The notes below the pieces were generated by a model, which searched no databases, was not told where the DNA came from, and saw only the letters and a program-made list of their open reading frames with translations. Shown piece after piece: positions 17,937-28,056 of a stretch of 64,000 nt of DNA. Location of the stretch: NCBI RefSeq assembly GCF_016907775.1, contig NZ_JAFBCO010000001.1, positions 1,426,001 to 1,490,000 on the forward strand. The letters are read 5' to 3'. The DNA is from Pseudoglutamicibacter cumminsii. Lineage in GTDB: Bacteria; Actinomycetota; Actinomycetes; Actinomycetales; Micrococcaceae. Made by a program: the position numbers and the translations under genes. Position 1 is the first letter of the stretch. Each line of letters starts with the position of its first letter.

Positions 17937-19350
17937 AGCGACCGGTCATCGTGGTGACGTCGAGCGCCTTGTCGAGGTCTGCCTCGGAGATCTTGCCTTC
18001 GCCTTCGCCAACGAAACCGAGCGCAACGGTTGCCTCGCGAACGGTCATGCCTTCGGCGACAGCCTTCTTAGCGATCTTCGCGGCGTTTTCGTAGCCGATG
18101 AACTTGTTCAGCGGGGTTACGACGGACGGCGATGCTTCAGCGAGGAAGCGTGCGCGGTCCTTGTTGACGGTGAGGTCGGTGATCATCTTGTCGACCATCA
18201 CGCGGCACGTGTTGGAGAGCAAGCGGATCGACTCGAGCAGGTTGGCGGCCATGACAGGGATGCCGACGTTCAGCTCGAACGCACCGTTGGTCGAGGACAG
18301 CGAGATGGTCGTGTCGTTACCGATGACCTGGGCGCACACCATGGAGGCGGCCTCGCAGATCACTGGGTTGACCTTGCCTGGCATGATCGAGGAGCCTGGC
18401 TGGAGGTCTGGGATGTGGAGCTCTCCGAGGCCGGTGTTCGGGCCGGAACCCATCCAACGCAGGTCGTTGTTGATCTTCAACAGCGAGTACGCGATGTTGC
18501 GAAGCTGGCCAGAAGCCTCAACCAGGCCGTCGCGGTTAGCCTGAGCCTCGAAGTGGTTGCGTGCCTCGGTGATCGGCAGGCCGGTGTTCTCCGCGAGGTT
18601 AGCGATGACCTTCTCTGGGAAGCCTTCAGGAGTGTTGATGCCCGTACCAACAGCGGTGCCGCCCTGTGGGACCTCAGCTACGCGTGGAAGGGAAGACTCA
18701 ACGCGCTCAACGCCGTACGCGACCTGAGCTGCGTAGCCGCCGAAGACCTGGCCCATCGTCACTGGGGTTGCATCCATGAGGTGGGTGCGGCCGGACTTGA
18801 CGACGTCCTTCCACTCAACGCGCTTCTTCTCGAGTGCCTCGGAGAGGTACTTGAGCGCTGGGATGAGGTCGTTGACGAGAGCGCCAGTGACCGCGACGTG
18901 AACAGAGGTTGGGAACACGTCGTTGGAGGACTGGGAAGCGTTGACGTGGTCGTTCGGGTGAACCTGGGTCTCGGAGCCGTTAGCCTTCAGTTCGCGGGTC
19001 GCAAGCTCTGCGATGACCTCGTTGGTGTTCATGTTCGAGGACGTGCCGGAACCGGTCTGGAAGACGTCGATCGGGAACTGATCGTCGTGCTTGCCAGCGA
19101 TGATCTCGTCAGCTGCGTGAACGATCGCGTCAGCGATCTCCTGCGAGATCACGCCGAGTTCGAGGTTAGCCAGAGCAGCAGCGCGCTTGACCTGGGCCAG
19201 AGCGTGGATGTGCTGAGGCTCAAGCGTCTTGCCGGAGATCGGGAAGTTCTCAACTGCACGCTGGGTCTGTGCGCGGTACAGAGCGTCGATCGGTACCAGG
19301 ACCTCGCCCATCGTGTCGTGTTCAGTGCGGAATTTAGGTGTTTCAGCCAT
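17929..19350 (-). CDS. fumC: Class II fumarate hydratase
   Basis: A 473-residue TCA-cycle enzyme of the aspartase/fumarase superfamily, interconverting fumarate and malate without an iron-sulfur cluster. The signature [13 protein letters not shown] is in the third conserved region, [16 protein letters not shown] in the second, and [11 protein letters not shown] in the first; the early [14 protein letters not shown] motif is intact. Full length for the family. The ATG start is at 19348-19350. The fum, DUF4245 and glpX neighbourhood is conserved in actinobacteria, here interrupted by a carbonic anhydrase and a BCCT carrier. Confidence 0.97.
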   Translation of the reverse strand: MAETPKFRTEHDTMGEVLVPIDALYRAQTQRAVENFPISGKTLEPQHIHALAQVKRAAALANLELGVISQEIADAIVHAADEIIAGKHDDQFPIDVFQTGSGTSSNMNTNEVIAELATRELKANGSETQVHPNDHVNASQSSNDVFPTSVHVAVTGALVNDLIPALKYLSEALEKKRVEWKDVVKSGRTHLMDATPVTMGQVFGGYAAQVAYGVERVESSLPRVAEVPQGGTAVGTGINTPEGFPEKVIANLAENTGLPITEARNHFEAQANRDGLVEASGQLRNIAYSLLKINNDLRWMGSGPNTGLGELHIPDLQPGSSIMPGKVNPVICEAASMVCAQVIGNDTTISLSSTNGAFELNVGIPVMAANLLESIRLLSNTCRVMVDKMITDLTVNKDRARFLAEASPSVVTPLNKFIGYENAAKIAKKAVAEGMTVREATVALGFVGEGEGKISEADLDKALDVTTMTGRFN

Positions 19351-19443
19351 ACTTCAGATCTTACCGCTCAGCTCATTCGTACGGATGAAATCTTGCCTGC
19401 AGAACACCAAAATAACGCTAGCTGTCAGCGAAATATGTGCTGA

Positions 19444-19468
19444 GTGGCCATGAAAGACCTCAGGCCAC
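19444..19468 (-). terminator. Weak hairpin after carbonic anhydrase
   Basis: GTGGCC (19444-19449) pairs with GGCCAC (19463-19468), just past the minus-strand stop at 19480. The stem is short, so confidence is low. The rest of 19351-19479 shows no gene. Confidence 0.35.
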
Positions 19469-19479
19469 CGGGACGCCGC

Positions 19480-20100
19480 CTAGTCGATAGGGTCGACGAG
19501 CTTGACCGTCCCCGTGTCGAGCGAATACACGGCGCCAACGATCTTGACCTTGCCGGCTTTCTCCGCGCGGTAGAGAACGTGAGAGAGGTCGCGAAGGATC
19601 TTCACGGTGCGGCGGGTGTGTGCCTCGACGGCTCCGCTGAGCCCGGGGGTGGTTGCGTCTTCGCGGGCCTGAACCACGGAAGGGAGGATGCGTTCGACGA
19701 GTGCGGCGATGTTCCCTGGGGGAGTGTCACCCGAATCGAAGGTCGTTTTAGCGGCATCAACGGCGCCGCAGGACGTGTGGCCCAGCACCATGACCAGAGG
19801 CACCTTGAGAACCTCGACCGCGAACTCGATCGAGCCGATGACTGTTTCACCCAAGGTGTGGCCAGCGGTGCGGATCGCAAACAGGTCGCCGTAGCCGACA
19901 TCGAACGCGTACTCCATCGGGACGCGGGAGTCCGAGCAGCCAACAACAGCTGCGATCGGGTGCTGTTCTTTACGCAGCAACTCACGGCGGGACTTATCCG
20001 AGTTGGGGCGCAACGGACGGTCCAAGGCAGCACGTTCAGCGCCCTCCAACAGGACGGCGAGTGCCTCGTCTGGGGTGAGGGTTGGGTTGGTTGCAGGCAT
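19480..20100 (-). CDS. Beta-class carbonic anhydrase
   Basis: A 206-residue zinc enzyme interconverting CO2 and bicarbonate. The zinc ligands and the Asp-Arg dyad are visible: GCSDSRVPMEYAF (first Cys, Asp, Arg) and MVLGHTSCGAV (His and second Cys). The start is taken as the ATG at 20100 (MPATNPTLTPDEAL), with GAGG six bases upstream; a frame to 20127 is longer but unsupported. It lies between fumC and DUF4245 on the same strand. Confidence 0.93.
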   Translation of the reverse strand: MPATNPTLTPDEALAVLLEGAERAALDRPLRPNSDKSRRELLRKEQHPIAAVVGCSDSRVPMEYAFDVGYGDLFAIRTAGHTLGETVIGSIEFAVEVLKVPLVMVLGHTSCGAVDAAKTTFDSGDTPPGNIAALVERILPSVVQAREDATTPGLSGAVEAHTRRTVKILRDLSHVLYRAEKAGKVKIVGAVYSLDTGTVKLVDPID

Positions 20101-20174
20101 GTTGACCTCGTAGGTGCGGTCCCTCAAGTAGAGGGTGGATGGTTAGTGCCTATCTTAGGGCGTGAACCGGTCCG

Positions 20175-20885
20175 TTACGGTGCGGATTTCTGGATGGTTT
20201 CGGCGACTTCCGGCAGGAAATCGGCGACGTCGTTGTTCATGGTGATGACGTAGGTGAAGCCGTTGATCTGTGTGACCCAGCTGGTCTTGCCTTTGTCGCC
20301 CTTGCCGCCGCTGGAACGTTCAGTCCATTCGGTGCCGTCGACGGTGTGCTTCTTCCCGGTGGGGACGGAGCCGTCGGTTGCGAGGGTGACCCAGGAGTCG
20401 TTGGCTTTGTCTGTCTGTTTGACGGCCGCGAACGCTTCGTCGCGGATCACGACGCCGAGGTCCCAGAACGCTACGCCGTCAGCGGTGCCTGGGTTCCAGC
20501 GGGCGTAGTTGACGTACCAGTCTTCGGGCAGATCTGGTGCGATCGCATCGAAATCTAGGGTTTCTTTGGTCTGCTGCGCGACTGCGGCAACGTCGACGCG
20601 GTCGTTGTATTCGTTCTTCTTGTTCGCGGGGTTGAGCAAGATGACCGGAAGGACGACGAGGATCGTCAGCACCGTGGAGATGATCATGCCCTTGAGGGTC
20701 TGGTTGGCGCGCTTGGCTTGCTTCTCGGTCAGCGGAGCCTTGAAACCAGGTTCGCCGGGCAGCGGGGCGCTGTTAGGCGTTGCGGCATTAGTGGTTTCAG
20801 CCGCGCCGGTCTCAGCTGCTCCGGTGTCGTGAGGCTGTTTTTTCGCGTCGTCAGAATTCTCAAGCACGGCTCTATTGTCCACCAT
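20175..20885 (-). CDS. DUF4245 membrane protein
   Basis: A 236-residue protein with a disordered N-terminus, one membrane helix at about 66-86 (GMIISTVLTILVVLPVILLN) and an external domain (LPEDWYVNYARWNP to VITMNNDVADFLPE) matching DUF4245. Its function is unknown. The gene normally lies beside glpX and fum in actinobacteria; here a BCCT transporter separates it from glpX. It probably starts at the ATG at 20885. Confidence 0.85.
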   Translation of the reverse strand: MVDNRAVLENSDDAKKQPHDTGAAETGAAETTNAATPNSAPLPGEPGFKAPLTEKQAKRANQTLKGMIISTVLTILVVLPVILLNPANKKNEYNDRVDVAAVAQQTKETLDFDAIAPDLPEDWYVNYARWNPGTADGVAFWDLGVVIRDEAFAAVKQTDKANDSWVTLATDGSVPTGKKHTVDGTEWTERSSGGKGDKGKTSWVTQINGFTYVITMNNDVADFLPEVAETIQKSAP

Positions 20886-20920
20886 TCGAATTTAGTTGTG
20901 GAATTTGGTGTGAAGAGTGC

Positions 20921-20952
20921 GTGGGCCTCAGCTTCACAACGCTGAGGCCCAC
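20921..20952 (-). terminator. Terminator after the BCCT transporter gene
   Basis: A perfect 12-bp stem (20921-20932 with 20941-20952) and an 8-nt loop lie between the transporter stop (20990) and the DUF4245 start (20885). It insulates the two minus-strand genes. Confidence 0.75.
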
Positions 20953-20989
20953 GATGGTCACGGCGCGGAGGTCATGGCTGGCATTCGCT

Positions 20990-23221
20990 CTACTTCACGT
21001 CGGTGTCGTTGTCCTTGCCTTTGCCGTGTTCCTCGCCCTGGCCAGCCTCGTTGCTGCCATCGGAGAGCGTGCCGTCTTCTTCTTCGATGATCGCGCCTTC
21101 CGGGACATCGATGCCCTCAGCGAGGGCTTCCTGCGTGATGACGATGTCACCCGTCTCCGGGTCAACCAGTGAAGGCTGCTGCGCGGCCGGCAGCGGTTTG
21201 CCGTCCTCGTCGAGGTAGAGGCCGGATTCGTAGTCGAAGCCGATCGGGTTGCCGTCGGCGTCGGTTCGTGCATACCAGTCGGTGAGTTCATCCGATGTCG
21301 AATCGAAATCGTGGCCGGCTGCGTATTCGTTATCGGATGCGATAACGCGCAGCTCGAAGTTATCGCCGTGTTCTTCGATGCCATATTTGACGGCGTTAGA
21401 GAGCGCGGCGTCTTCGAACTGTTGGCGAATCACAAGCGGGTCGGTCCGCATCTCTTTATAGAGCGCGATCGCCATGAGCGCGAGCACGACCGCGAACGGT
21501 AGCGCGGTGATCGTAATGAGGTTTTGCAGGCCCTGCAACGCGGTCTTACCGGCCATCAGGAGGATCACTGCGGCGATACCGGCCATCAAGATCGCCCAGA
21601 ACGCCGTAATCCAACGCTTAGGGTGCGGGTTACCGCGCTGCGATAGCTGCGAGTTCACGATCGATGCGGAGTCCGAGGTCGTGATGAAGAAGACCGCGAG
21701 CATCGCGATCACGATCGGCGCGATGAACTGGGCGCCCGGGAGGTGTTCAAGCACCACGAAGAAGATGTCTTCGGGCGCGGGGAGCTTATCGATGTCGTTG
21801 CCCGGGGCGATGTCACCTGCAGTGCGCTGGAGATAGATCGCGGTACCGCCCAGGATCGTGAACGCGAGCACGATGATCGACGACGGGATAGCCAAGACGC
21901 CCACGACGAACTGGCGAACCGTGCGTCCCTTGGAGATCTTCGCAACGAAGACGCCCACGAATGGGGCCCATGAGACCCACCATGCCCAGTAGAACGTGGT
22001 CCATGCGGAAAGGAACTGGTTCATCTCTGGGGAGTCAGCGGTAGTTGCCGCGAGCATCGTCGGCAGTTCCGCGAAGTAGGTCGAAACAACACCAGGGATG
22101 ACGTTGAGCAGGAAGACGGTCGGACCAACGATGAAGAAGAACAGCGCAAGCGCCAGCGCTAACACGAGGTTGATGTTGGAGAGCCGCTTAATGCCCTTGC
22201 TCACGCCGGATACCGCGGACCAGATGGTTCCGATGGTCAGCAGCACGATGATGATGAGGGCAAGTTTGTTTGCGCCGGGGCTCCAGCCGGTCACGAGCTC
22301 GAAGCCTCGGCCGATCTGCAGCGCGCCGATACCGAGCGATGCCGCGGTACCGAAGAGCGTTGCGATGATCGCTAGGCCGTCGATGACGCGGGCACGCACC
22401 GAGCTTGAGGATCCACCCCACAGTGGTGTGAGGATCGAGCTCATGAGCGGAACGCGGCCGCGGCGGTAGGAAACGTACGCGATGGCGAGGCCCACGATGC
22501 CGTAGATGGCCCAGGCGTTGAGGCCCCAGTGAAGCGCCGACTGCGCCATGGCCTTCTTGACCGCATCGACGGTTGCGGGGTCATACGCGCCTGGGCGGGG
22601 GGAGAGGTAGTACGTCATCGGCTCGTAAGGGCCGAAGAAGATCACGCCGATACCGATACCAGCGCCGAACAGCATCGCCGCCCACGAGACCGTCGAGTAT
22701 TCAGGCTTGTCACCTTCGAGGCCCAGCGGGATGCGCCCGTACTTGGTGAAAGCGAGTACCAGCAGGTAGATCACGAGCACGATCGCGAGCGAGTTAAAGA
22801 CCCACCCGAGGTTCGTCATGATCCAGTTCAGCGCCTTTGTGGTCGCCGAAAGCACCTGGTCAGGTTTCAGAACACCCCACACCACGAAGCCGATAATGGC
22901 AAGCCCGACGGTGATGAGCATCGGCCTGTCGACGCCGTAGCGGATCTTCTGATGATCAACGTCCACACCAGGAACCAACGCCGGGTGGATGTTGTGTGGG
23001 TAGCGGTTCAGTTCGCCCAGGAACTGGCCGGCCTTGCGCCCCACGCTTTTCAGGGTCTGCCCGGCGGTAGGTTGAGGGCTGCGACGTGCGCGGTTTTCCG
23101 CGGTCAGTGGGCGCCCCGGATGCTCAGCTGCTACTTCCTTGGCGGCGCGCCGGCCCCGTTTCTTCTGTCCGTTCTCATCCGCTTTATTCGGCTGAGAATC
23201 GCGTCCATCCTCCGATGACAT
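20990..23221 (-). CDS. BCCT family transporter (betaine/carnitine/choline type)
   Basis: A 743-residue Na+- or H+-coupled carrier of the BetP/OpuD family, most likely importing glycine betaine or a similar compatible solute. The basic N-terminal tail (about 100 residues) precedes twelve predicted membrane helices. The family motif WAWWVSWAPFVGVFVAKISKGRTVRQF is present with the TM8 tryptophans. The cytoplasmic C-terminal domain is long (about 180 residues) and very acidic. In BetP the two tails act in osmosensing, so activity regulation is plausible. ATG 23221 has a good GAGGAG site. Confidence 0.92.
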   Translation of the reverse strand: MSSEDGRDSQPNKADENGQKKRGRRAAKEVAAEHPGRPLTAENRARRSPQPTAGQTLKSVGRKAGQFLGELNRYPHNIHPALVPGVDVDHQKIRYGVDRPMLITVGLAIIGFVVWGVLKPDQVLSATTKALNWIMTNLGWVFNSLAIVLVIYLLVLAFTKYGRIPLGLEGDKPEYSTVSWAAMLFGAGIGIGVIFFGPYEPMTYYLSPRPGAYDPATVDAVKKAMAQSALHWGLNAWAIYGIVGLAIAYVSYRRGRVPLMSSILTPLWGGSSSSVRARVIDGLAIIATLFGTAASLGIGALQIGRGFELVTGWSPGANKLALIIIVLLTIGTIWSAVSGVSKGIKRLSNINLVLALALALFFFIVGPTVFLLNVIPGVVSTYFAELPTMLAATTADSPEMNQFLSAWTTFYWAWWVSWAPFVGVFVAKISKGRTVRQFVVGVLAIPSSIIVLAFTILGGTAIYLQRTAGDIAPGNDIDKLPAPEDIFFVVLEHLPGAQFIAPIVIAMLAVFFITTSDSASIVNSQLSQRGNPHPKRWITAFWAILMAGIAAVILLMAGKTALQGLQNLITITALPFAVVLALMAIALYKEMRTDPLVIRQQFEDAALSNAVKYGIEEHGDNFELRVIASDNEYAAGHDFDSTSDELTDWYARTDADGNPIGFDYESGLYLDEDGKPLPAAQQPSLVDPETGDIVITQEALAEGIDVPEGAIIEEEDGTLSDGSNEAGQGEEHGKGKDNDTDVK

Positions 23222-23254
23222 GTTTTCTCCTCAAGGTATGGGTTCGTTCTTCAT

Positions 23255-23302
23255 CATATAGAGATATGTTTTTCGGCTAGTGGTACGGGATCTTCGGCTA
23301 GT
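23255..23302. promoter_or_regulatory. Repeats in the BCCT-glpX divergent promoter region
   Basis: CATAT-AGAG-ATATG (23255-23268) is an inverted repeat lying over TATATG/TATGAT sequences that could be the minus-strand -10. TTCGGCTAGT occurs twice in direct orientation at 23272-23281 and 23293-23302, 21 bp apart, that is two helical turns. Confidence 0.45.
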
Positions 23303-23307
23303 CATGC

Positions 23308-23336
23308 TGAGCCTTTTCCTTGCAGGGGCATATGAT
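23308..23336 (+). promoter_or_regulatory. Candidate glpX promoter
   Basis: TATGAT at 23331-23336 is a good -10. CTGAGC/TGAGCC around 23307-23313 is a weak -35. The predicted start near 23343 agrees with translation from GTG 23392 rather than from the upstream ATGs. Confidence 0.4.
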
Positions 23337-23391
23337 GAACGTGAGGCATCGTGCCGTTATTACTGCAAGCGAGAACACTGAAGAGGACTCC

Positions 23392-24414
23392 GTGACGCAA
23401 GAGCAGGACTACACCCAACTTTCCCCTAAGCTGTCCGTTTCGTCGGCTGTTCCTGACCGGAACTTGGCGATGGAGCTGGTCCGCGTGACTGAGGTCGCGG
23501 CGATCGCATCGGCCCCGTGGGTTGGCCACGGCGACAAGAACGGGGCGGACGGCGCGGCTGTCGATGCGATGCGTGCGATGCTCACGACCGTTGATTTCAA
23601 CGGTGTCGTGGTGATCGGTGAGGGCGAGAAGGATGAAGCCCCGATGCTGTTCAACGGCGAGCACGTGGGTTCCGGTAACGGTCCCGAAGCCGATGTTGCG
23701 GTTGACCCGATCGACGGCACCCGTCTTACGGCGCAGGGCCTGAACAATGCGCTGTCCGTGATGGCTGTTGCTGAACGCGGGACGATGTACGACCCTTCGG
23801 CAGTGTTCTACATGGACAAGCTCGTGACCGGCCCGGAGGCCGCGGATTCGGTTGATCTCCGCTTGCCGATCGGCGAGAACATTCGCCGTGTTGCGAAGGC
23901 TAAGGGTAAGAAGCCATCCCAGGTGACGGTGACCGTACTTGATCGCCCACGTCACGCTGACATGATCAAGGAGATCCGCGAGGCTGGTGCGCGCACCAAG
24001 CTGATCCTCGACGGTGATGTTGCAGGCGCGATCGCGGCCGCTCGCCCTGATTCGGGTGTCGACATGCTCGTGGGTATCGGTGGTACCCCTGAAGGCATCG
24101 TGACCGCGTGCGCTATCCGCGCACTGGGCGGCGTGATCCAGGGCCGCTTGCACCCAACGGATGACGCTGAGCGCGAGGCCGCAGAGAAGGCCGGCTTGGA
24201 CGTCAACCAGGTTTTGTCGACCGAGGACCTCGTCACGACCGACAACTGCTACTTCGTCGCGACCGGCATCACCGACGGCGACCTGCTACGCGGTGTCCGC
24301 TACCGTGGCGACCGCATCGTGACCCAGTCCCTCGTGCTTCGGGCCAAGTCCGGCACCGTTCGCGAAGTAACCGCAGAGCACCGCGCCGACAAATGGGACG
24401 GATTCACCCGCTAA
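23392..24414 (+). CDS. glpX: Class II fructose-1,6-bisphosphatase
   Basis: A 340-residue gluconeogenic phosphatase, the main FBPase type in actinobacteria. The metal-binding motifs [13 protein letters not shown] (about 74-86) and DPIDGT (105-110) are intact, followed by [16 protein letters not shown] and GGTPEGIV. The GTG start at 23392 follows AAGAGGA by four to five bases and gives the usual length; an in-frame ATG at 23320 would add 24 unconserved residues lying over the candidate promoter. It stands alone between the BCCT gene and a strong terminator. Confidence 0.95.
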   Translation: MTQEQDYTQLSPKLSVSSAVPDRNLAMELVRVTEVAAIASAPWVGHGDKNGADGAAVDAMRAMLTTVDFNGVVVIGEGEKDEAPMLFNGEHVGSGNGPEADVAVDPIDGTRLTAQGLNNALSVMAVAERGTMYDPSAVFYMDKLVTGPEAADSVDLRLPIGENIRRVAKAKGKKPSQVTVTVLDRPRHADMIKEIREAGARTKLILDGDVAGAIAAARPDSGVDMLVGIGGTPEGIVTACAIRALGGVIQGRLHPTDDAEREAAEKAGLDVNQVLSTEDLVTTDNCYFVATGITDGDLLRGVRYRGDRIVTQSLVLRAKSGTVREVTAEHRADKWDGFTR

Positions 24415-24427
24415 AACACAGAGCATT

Positions 24428-24477
24428 AAACGTTGGTGGGGCGTGGATGATGATTCATCCACGCCCCACCAACGTTT
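24428..24477. terminator. 23-bp perfect bidirectional terminator
   Basis: The stem 24428-24450 pairs with 24455-24477 with no mismatch and a TGAT loop, between convergent glpX and manA. Confidence 0.9.
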
Positions 24478-24483
24478 AGCCCT

Positions 24484-24516
24484 CTACCTGGTCATCTAAG
24501 TCGCTACCTGGTCATC
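24484..24516. repeat. 13-bp duplication of the manA 3' end
   Basis: CTACCTGGTCATC occurs at 24484-24496 and 24504-24516, a 20-bp period. The second copy is the end of manA including its stop codon (minus strand). Confidence 0.85.
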
Positions 24517-25772
24517 GTGGCGGATGAACCGGATGCGGCTACTTTCTGCCGGTTGAGCGGGGTAGCACACAAGTACGCGTGGGCATCCTCGTCCGCTTCG
24601 ATAGAAAGCTCACCTGCAGAGGCGGGGATGAAGGCGGACTCGCCGCGGCCGAGGTGGATCTGTGTCCCGTCGGCTCCTCGCACGGTGACGTTGCCCGCGA
24701 GCGCGATGATGCACGCCGGACCCCGCAGTGAAATGTTCCCGGACGAAGCTCCCTTGATACGCACGAGCTCGAACTCGTCGAACTCGGTCGAGTACAGCTC
24801 GATGCCTGGCTTCTCTTGCTCGGGGCGAACCCACGTCGGTTCGAGTGAAGCGAAACGGACGATCGACATCAGCTCGTCAACGTTGATGTACTTGGAAGTC
24901 ATGCCGCAACGCAGAACGTTGTCTGAGTTGCCCATGACCTCAACTGCGGTCCCGTGGAGGTATGCGTGGAGGTTCCCCGCTTGCAGTGCCACGGCTTCGC
25001 CTGGCTCAAGCTCGACGTAGTTCAACAGCAATGACACCAGTACACCAGAGTCGCCTGGATATTTCTGGTTCAACCATGGAAGTAGCGGGAGCAGCGCATC
25101 GACGGTCCGAGCCGCCTCCGCATCGCGTTCAATGATCTGCACTGCGTCCGCAACAACAGCATCAATGCCGTCCACACCGGTCACCAAGTAAGCCAGTGCA
25201 GACTTGTAGTCCCGATGGTTCAGATGCTCGATGACCGTGTTCGCCACGGCGCGCGTCTCTTCACGCGAGGTGTTGCCGCGCAGAAACTCCCAAGCTGGGA
25301 TGCCCTGCTCTGCCGAACGGAAACCCGTCAACGCCTTGAACGGAGTCAACGCCAAGATCATCTCCGGCTTAGGGCGAGGATCCTTATACATCCGATGCGG
25401 AACATCGATCGGAACACCCGAGCTCTGCTCGAGGATGAAACCAGCCTTCGCCTGCTGAGCGTCAGGGTGTACCTGCAACGACAGCGGGGCATCGGCAGAG
25501 AGAACCTTCATCAAGAAAGGCAAGCTCACGCAATCGGCAGGCTGAGACGCAACGACCGCGGCGCCGAGATTCTCTTCAGGGCGCTCTTTCAGAACATCCG
25601 TCAGCGAGCGACCATCGCTCAACAAACGGCTAGGCGCGGCAGGGTGGGAGCCAATCCATAGCTCAGCCTCAGGGCGTCCACTCGGCGTGTGCCCCAATAG
25701 CTCCGCCAGCGCGGTAGGCGAACCCCAGTCATAGTCGCGGATGGAATTCTCCAACTTCTCCACGGCTATCAC
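24504..25772 (-). CDS. manA: Mannose-6-phosphate isomerase, class I
   Basis: A 422-residue zinc isomerase interconverting fructose-6-phosphate and mannose-6-phosphate, supplying mannose for GDP-mannose. The zinc ligands are visible as Q100 and H102 in SLQVHPD and E137 in RPKPEM; the C-terminal signature region VMGNSDNVLRCGMTSKYI is present. It starts with GTG at 25772 after AGGAGAGG. It links functionally with the guanylyltransferase at the window start and with the protein mannosyltransferase at 41353. Confidence 0.95.
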   Translation of the reverse strand: MIAVEKLENSIRDYDWGSPTALAELLGHTPSGRPEAELWIGSHPAAPSRLLSDGRSLTDVLKERPEENLGAAVVASQPADCVSLPFLMKVLSADAPLSLQVHPDAQQAKAGFILEQSSGVPIDVPHRMYKDPRPKPEMILALTPFKALTGFRSAEQGIPAWEFLRGNTSREETRAVANTVIEHLNHRDYKSALAYLVTGVDGIDAVVADAVQIIERDAEAARTVDALLPLLPWLNQKYPGDSGVLVSLLLNYVELEPGEAVALQAGNLHAYLHGTAVEVMGNSDNVLRCGMTSKYINVDELMSIVRFASLEPTWVRPEQEKPGIELYSTEFDEFELVRIKGASSGNISLRGPACIIALAGNVTVRGADGTQIHLGRGESAFIPASAGELSIEADEDAHAYLCATPLNRQKVAASGSSATMTR

Positions 25773-25831
25773 CTCTCCTGACTCTTACATACGACCGTTC
25801 AATACGCGTGGCCCGGCCTGTACAAGCGAGC

Positions 25832-27478
25832 TTACCCCGCTTTGCATGAATCGTTGTTTTGTGCGATCTGTTCAATTCGGCCGGTGTCGCCGATGTACTC
25901 AAGTTCCTGCAAATACTTTTCGGTAATCGGCGAACCGTCACGTTGTGTAGTGATGACCTGATCTTCCACCCCTAAAGAGGCCTCAGAGGAAGATTCAGGT
26001 GAACTTTGTGTAACTTCCGGTTTAGGTTTCGCAGAAGACTGCTTCCCGGAACTCTTCGGGGCCGCATCTTTCTTCTTCGGTTCAGACTTGCTTGAGGCGT
26101 TCTCTTGAGCCTTAGCACCGTCGTCCGTCGCCTTATCAACCAACTGATCAATGCGCTGATGAATCAGATCGTAATCAGGGTATGTAGAGAACAAATCCCC
26201 AGGCTTACCGAAATCCGGGGCGCCCAACGTGAGCTTCAAGAACGTATGCTTCCGGGTCTTCTCAGCAAGGCCTATAAACGAGCCCAGTTGAGACTGCGGA
26301 ATGTTCGTGCGAACAATCTCTTCACCCGAGTCCATAATCTGAGTGAAATTCGTCAAGACATTCTGCGGAGTGAACTGTTTGACCATCGCCTGCTGCAAAC
26401 ACTGCTGACGGCGAATACGGTGATAATCCGTCGTGAAGTCACGCGAACGCGCAAACCACAGCGCCTGCTTGCCCGTGAAATGATGCTCGCCAGGACCGAA
26501 CCACTTGGTGCGCAAACCCGTGTTCGGGTCGCGCTTCCCGTTATACGGAACCCAGCCGCCCGACGTGATCTTCACGCCGCCCAGCGCATCGATCAGGTGC
26601 TCAAAACCACCCATATCGACCGTGACATACATCTGAATCTTCAGCCCCGTGACAGCGCTGGCGGCCTCCATCGTCGCTACCGCGCCAGGGTCGTCAGTAT
26701 CCGGATACTTATCCGCATACTTCTGCTCAACTGTTGGATAAATCGCGTTGAAAATACACGCGTCCCCACAGTTGAAACCGTTCGGATACACCTCGTGCAT
26801 CGGCGAATCCTCAGGGAAAGGGGCATTCTGAAGATTACGCGGAATCGAAATCACAACCGCGCGGCCGGACTTCGCATCAATCGACCACACCTGAGCCGAA
26901 TCTGGGCGCAAACCGACGCGAGACTTACCCGCGTCTCCGCCCAAAACCAAAATGTTGTAGCGGCCGTCAATCGGATCAACGGCAGGGCCCGACGCAAAAA
27001 TACTTCCCAGAGTCGCCTTGCTCTTAAACGCAATATACGAGCCGTAACCCAAGCCACCCGTCGTCACGACCACAGCCAACACCGTGAACGCGGTGATAAT
27101 CCCGCGCATCCCCGGCGCCAACATCGTAGGCTTCGTGATCCGGTACGTGTGCACAAACAGCAACAGCCAGCCCACGGCAAGCGCCGCCAGCACAACGCCC
27201 ACCAGCACCAAAACCCACGGCCGGCTAAAAACGTCGAGTAGCGAGCTACGATTCATCAACGCCCACACGACCAACACGAGCAGCGCGACCCACACCGTTA
27301 TGGTGACGGTCAAAGCTTTGCGGCCCAACCGCTTATAGCCGGTGACAAGCTGCGCGCCACCCGGGACAAGCAACGTCAACAGCCACAAAATCCAAGCACG
27401 CTTAGAGCGGCCGGGGGCGTTCAACTGTTCCGGATCTGGGACTGATTGCGCCTTTAAGAGCTGGGACGAATCGTTCAC
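25832..27478 (-). CDS. LytR-CpsA-Psr (LCP) family ligase
   Basis: About 548 residues. A short cytoplasmic region is followed by four predicted membrane helices (about 30-165), then the extracytoplasmic LCP domain (NILVLGGDAGKSRVGLRPDS, VISIPRNL, and YHRIRRQQCLQQAM with the conserved arginines), then a Ser/Lys/Pro-rich C-terminal tail. LCP enzymes transfer undecaprenyl-linked glycans to peptidoglycan. The start is either GTG 27478 (AGG eight bases upstream) or TTG 27484. It lies next to purE-purK and near manA, a neighbourhood I remember from mycobacteria. Confidence 0.9.
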   Translation of the reverse strand: MNDSSQLLKAQSVPDPEQLNAPGRSKRAWILWLLTLLVPGGAQLVTGYKRLGRKALTVTITVWVALLVLVVWALMNRSSLLDVFSRPWVLVLVGVVLAALAVGWLLLFVHTYRITKPTMLAPGMRGIITAFTVLAVVVTTGGLGYGSYIAFKSKATLGSIFASGPAVDPIDGRYNILVLGGDAGKSRVGLRPDSAQVWSIDAKSGRAVVISIPRNLQNAPFPEDSPMHEVYPNGFNCGDACIFNAIYPTVEQKYADKYPDTDDPGAVATMEAASAVTGLKIQMYVTVDMGGFEHLIDALGGVKITSGGWVPYNGKRDPNTGLRTKWFGPGEHHFTGKQALWFARSRDFTTDYHRIRRQQCLQQAMVKQFTPQNVLTNFTQIMDSGEEIVRTNIPQSQLGSFIGLAEKTRKHTFLKLTLGAPDFGKPGDLFSTYPDYDLIHQRIDQLVDKATDDGAKAQENASSKSEPKKKDAAPKSSGKQSSAKPKPEVTQSSPESSSEASLGVEDQVITTQRDGSPITEKYLQELEYIGDTGRIEQIAQNNDSCKAG

Positions 27479-27504
27479 ACTCAAAACCTATATGTATCTA
27501 CGGC

Positions 27505-28056
27505 TTACTGCGCAGAAGACTCGGCGGCGCGCTTCTCAGACAAGGCACGCCCCTTAGCATCGGCGCCTGCACGCATCTGCTCAGCATAATCAGCCAACGC
27601 GGCAGAAATACGCGAAGCCTCCTCGCCAGCGCCGCAACCCAAAATCCGGGCCGCATACAAGCCAGCGTTCTTCGCGCCATCGACCGCCATCGTCGCAACC
27701 GGCACACCACCCGGCATCTGAACAATTGAGAGCAAAGAATCCAAACCATCAAGATTCTTCAAGCTCACAGGCACACCGATAACCGGCAGGGTCGTGACCG
27801 ACGCCAACATGCCCGGCAAATGCGCCGCGCCACCCGCGCCAGCGATGATGACCTCGAAACCCTTCGACTTTGCATCCGTACCGAACTGGATCATTTGATG
27901 CGGCATCCGGTGAGCCGAAACCACATCCACGAAATACGGGATACCCAACTCGTCCAAAACATCAGCGGCCGCCGACATCGTAGGCCAGTCAGAATCCGAC
28001 CCCATCACAATCGCAACGCGAGGCTGCTTCGCCTCACCAGAAACAACAGAGCTCAT
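27505..28056 (-). CDS. purE: N5-carboxyaminoimidazole ribonucleotide mutase
   Basis: A 183-residue class I PurE converting N5-CAIR to CAIR in purine synthesis. [10 protein letters not shown] (18-27) binds phosphate, SAHRMP carries the catalytic H49, and [10 protein letters not shown] and [17 protein letters not shown] are conserved. The start overlaps the purK stop by four bases (ATGA), so the pair is translationally coupled. The extra C-terminal 20 residues are unconserved. Confidence 0.96.
   Translation of the reverse strand: MSSVVSGEAKQPRVAIVMGSDSDWPTMSAAADVLDELGIPYFVDVVSAHRMPHQMIQFGTDAKSKGFEVIIAGAGGAAHLPGMLASVTTLPVIGVPVSLKNLDGLDSLLSIVQMPGGVPVATMAVDGAKNAGLYAARILGCGAGEEASRISAALADYAEQMRAGADAKGRALSEKRAAESSAQ

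Noticed and set aside
17923-19443. 506-codon open frame on the plus strand
   Set aside because: It is the antisense shadow of fumC, whose protein is unmistakable; the translated product has no recognisable family features.
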